Source: Weeksella massiliensis (GTDB lineage Bacteria > Bacteroidota > Bacteroidia > Flavobacteriales > Weeksellaceae). Taken from it: 64,000 bases of DNA. Each line of letters begins with the position of its first letter. The first letter of the stretch is position 1. Of this stretch, positions 62,531 to 64,000 are shown piece by piece. Position numbers and translations under genes: made by a program. The stretch is taken from NCBI GenBank assembly GCA_000751595.1, contig CCMH01000004.1, positions 248,001-312,000 of the forward strand. The letters are read 5' to 3'. The notes beneath the pieces were generated by a model, which was given only the letters and a program-made list of their open reading frames with translations, did no database searches and was not told where the DNA came from.

Positions 62531-64000
62531 TTATAACCATTGATTAAATTTTTTGATGTACCATGTTTTCACCGCTTGTGTGAGCAAACAATACGCAAAC
62601 AAAATCGCAAATAACCATGGGAAATAGCTCAATGGAAGTGGTTGCATTTTGAGAACTTCTGCAAATGGCGTGAACGGAATCAAGATACCAATCATGATAA
62701 TCAAAGAAGTTAATGCGACAACCGGTGCTGTTGCCCAACTTTGGATGAATGGAATTTTTTTGGTTCGGATCATGTGGATAATTAAGGTTTGAGACAATAA
62801 TCCTTCTACAAACCATCCGGTCTGAAACAAAGCTTGATGTTCGGGCGAATTGGCTTTGAACACGTAAAACATGACAGCAAACGTTACAAAATCGAAAATA
62901 GAACTGGTAGGTCCGATGTAAAGCGTGAATCGTTTGATGTCTGACGCATCCCATTTTTTGGGTTCTTTTATAAAATCTTCATCCATTCGATCCCAAGGAA
63001 TGGTGGTTTGCGAAATATCATACAATAAATTCTGAACCAATAATTGCACAGGTAACATCGGTAAAAACGGCAGAAAAGCACTTGCGCCCAACATGCTAAA
63101 CATGTTTCCGAAATTACTGCTCACCGTCATTTTGATGTATTTGATGATGTTTCCAAAAGTGCGTCGTCCGTAAATGACCCCTTTTCGAAGCACAGTCAGA
63201 TCTTTTTCTAACAAGATAATATCGGCACTTTCTTTGGCGATATCCACGGCAGTATCTACACTAATTCCGACATCGGCTTCTTTGAGCGCCGCAGCATCAT
63301 TGATACCATCTCCCATAAAACCAACCGTATGTCCTTTGGCACGAAGCGCTTTTACGACACGTACTTTTTGTAACGGATTAAGCTTTGCGTAAATCGTGGT
63401 ATGATCTAAACTTTCGGTTAACGTTTCGTCCGACATTTGTTCTAATTCGGATCCTAATACAATATGCCCAATCGGAATTCCCACATCTTGACATATTTTT
63501 TGGGTCACCGTTTCGTTGTCGCCGGTTAATACTTTTACCGAAATACCCAATTTTTGTAGGGCTTCTATACTTGGTTTGGCGCTTGGTTTGGCAGGATCTA
63601 AAAACCCGATAAATCCTGTAAGGGTTAATTGATTTTCGTCTTGCACCCCATAATCCAAAGGGTGATTGCCATCAAATTCGCGAATAGCCACCAACAAAAC
63701 GCGCAATCCTTCTCGGTTCATACGTTGAGAAGTTTCGAGTACGGTTTGTCGCATTTTTTCATCCATCGGAACCACAGCATCTTGCTCGATATGCAAACTT
63801 CTGTCTTCTCCCGGATCGAAAGAATAGGCACATAAATCTAAAATTTCTTCTACCGCTCCTTTACAAATAAGCAAATGTTTTCCGTCTGCTTTTTTTAGGA
63901 TCACCGACATTCGACGACGTTGAAAATCGAAAGGAATTTCATCTACTTTGGTGTACAATTCTTCCACTTTAAGATAATCGTGAAGTTTCACATGCTCGAG
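62531..64000 (-). CDS. mgtA: Magnesium-translocating P-type ATPase (MgtA-like), 5' partial
   Basis: The last 490 residues of a P3B-type ATPase whose start lies beyond base 64000; the frame is open to the edge. Seen here are the nucleotide-binding part with FDFQRRRMSVILKK and ICKGAVEEIL, the P-domain KVLTGDNETVTQKICQ and MGDGINDAAALKEADVGISV, and the C-terminal membrane helices with LLVQNLLYDISQTTIPWDRM. These match MgtA/MgtB more than calcium ATPases. The efflux operon starts 68 bases downstream on the same strand, so read-through is possible. Confidence 0.9.
   Translation of the reverse strand, partial: LEHVKLHDYLKVEELYTKVDEIPFDFQRRRMSVILKKADGKHLLICKGAVEEILDLCAYSFDPGEDRSLHIEQDAVVPMDEKMRQTVLETSQRMNREGLRVLLVAIREFDGNHPLDYGVQDENQLTLTGFIGFLDPAKPSAKPSIEALQKLGISVKVLTGDNETVTQKICQDVGIPIGHIVLGSELEQMSDETLTESLDHTTIYAKLNPLQKVRVVKALRAKGHTVGFMGDGINDAAALKEADVGISVDTAVDIAKESADIILLEKDLTVLRKGVIYGRRTFGNIIKYIKMTVSSNFGNMFSMLGASAFLPFLPMLPVQLLVQNLLYDISQTTIPWDRMDEDFIKEPKKWDASDIKRFTLYIGPTSSIFDFVTFAVMFYVFKANSPEHQALFQTGWFVEGLLSQTLIIHMIRTKKIPFIQSWATAPVVALTSLIIMIGILIPFTPFAEVLKMQPLPLSYFPWLFAILFAYCLLTQAVKTWYIKKFNQWL

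Overview
The window looks like chromosomal DNA of a member of the Bacteroidota, class Flavobacteriia, probably close to the Weeksella/Empedobacter/Chryseobacterium group. The grounds are low G+C (roughly a third, by eye), a secreted protein with a type IX secretion (T9SS) C-terminal domain, TAnnTTTG-type -7 promoter elements, few Shine-Dalgarno sequences, and families typical of the class (DUF4835, CtlX, a GYDIA-type GHMP kinase, an omega-like RpoZ, a DnaG without most zinc ligands). I saw no rRNA or tRNA genes, CRISPR array or insertion sequence.

Layout. 1-6.9 kb (+): a tight core cluster, bamD (5' partial), rpoZ, coaBC, DUF4835, recN, an RluA-type pseudouridine synthase and a small unknown gene. 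6.9-16 kb: a hydrolase, hemB, trmD, a PaaE-like ferredoxin reductase, mgsA, a nitroreductase, a methyltransferase pair, and a three-gene arginine/citrulline-type hydrolase operon. 16-28 kb: a copper P-type ATPase, trxB, holA head-to-head with a PD-(D/E)XK protein, a Fur-family regulator with a methyltransferase and a ZIP transporter, a porin, cca and a Sua5/YciO protein. 28-35.5 kb: envelope polysaccharide genes (four GT2 enzymes, a Kdo-kinase-like protein, a GT9 enzyme) with fabD and a GHMP kinase. 35.6-42.4 kb: dnaG, the cobC-cobS-cobT late cobamide genes with an AraC regulator carrying a metal-binding N-terminus, a nucleoside phosphorylase and a SUI1 protein.

42.4-52 kb is the most accessory-looking part: an AT-rich NUDIX plus PLD/SF2-helicase/DUF3427 pair, a CCGAA-rich degenerate tandem repeat, a T9SS protein, and a 4-kb block (lipocalin, hydrolase, FAD oxidoreductase, GIY-YIG nuclease, remnant of a cyanophycin synthetase) flanked by two direct arrays of a short palindromic repeat. 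52-64 kb holds a GNAT-nitrilase fusion, tyrS, a TPP riboswitch with a PnuT-like transporter and an acyl-CoA-dehydrogenase-like enzyme, a divalent-cation CzcCBA-type efflux operon, and the end of an mgtA-type ATPase.

The most striking observation is upstream of tyrS. A 24-codon leader ORF with tandem Tyr codons is followed by mutually exclusive RNA segments (1:2, 2:3, 3:4) ending in an intrinsic terminator 30-odd bases before the tyrS ATG. This reads as a textbook ribosome-stalling attenuator. It lies back-to-back with the TPP riboswitch, so two divergent RNA switches share one 400-bp intergenic region.
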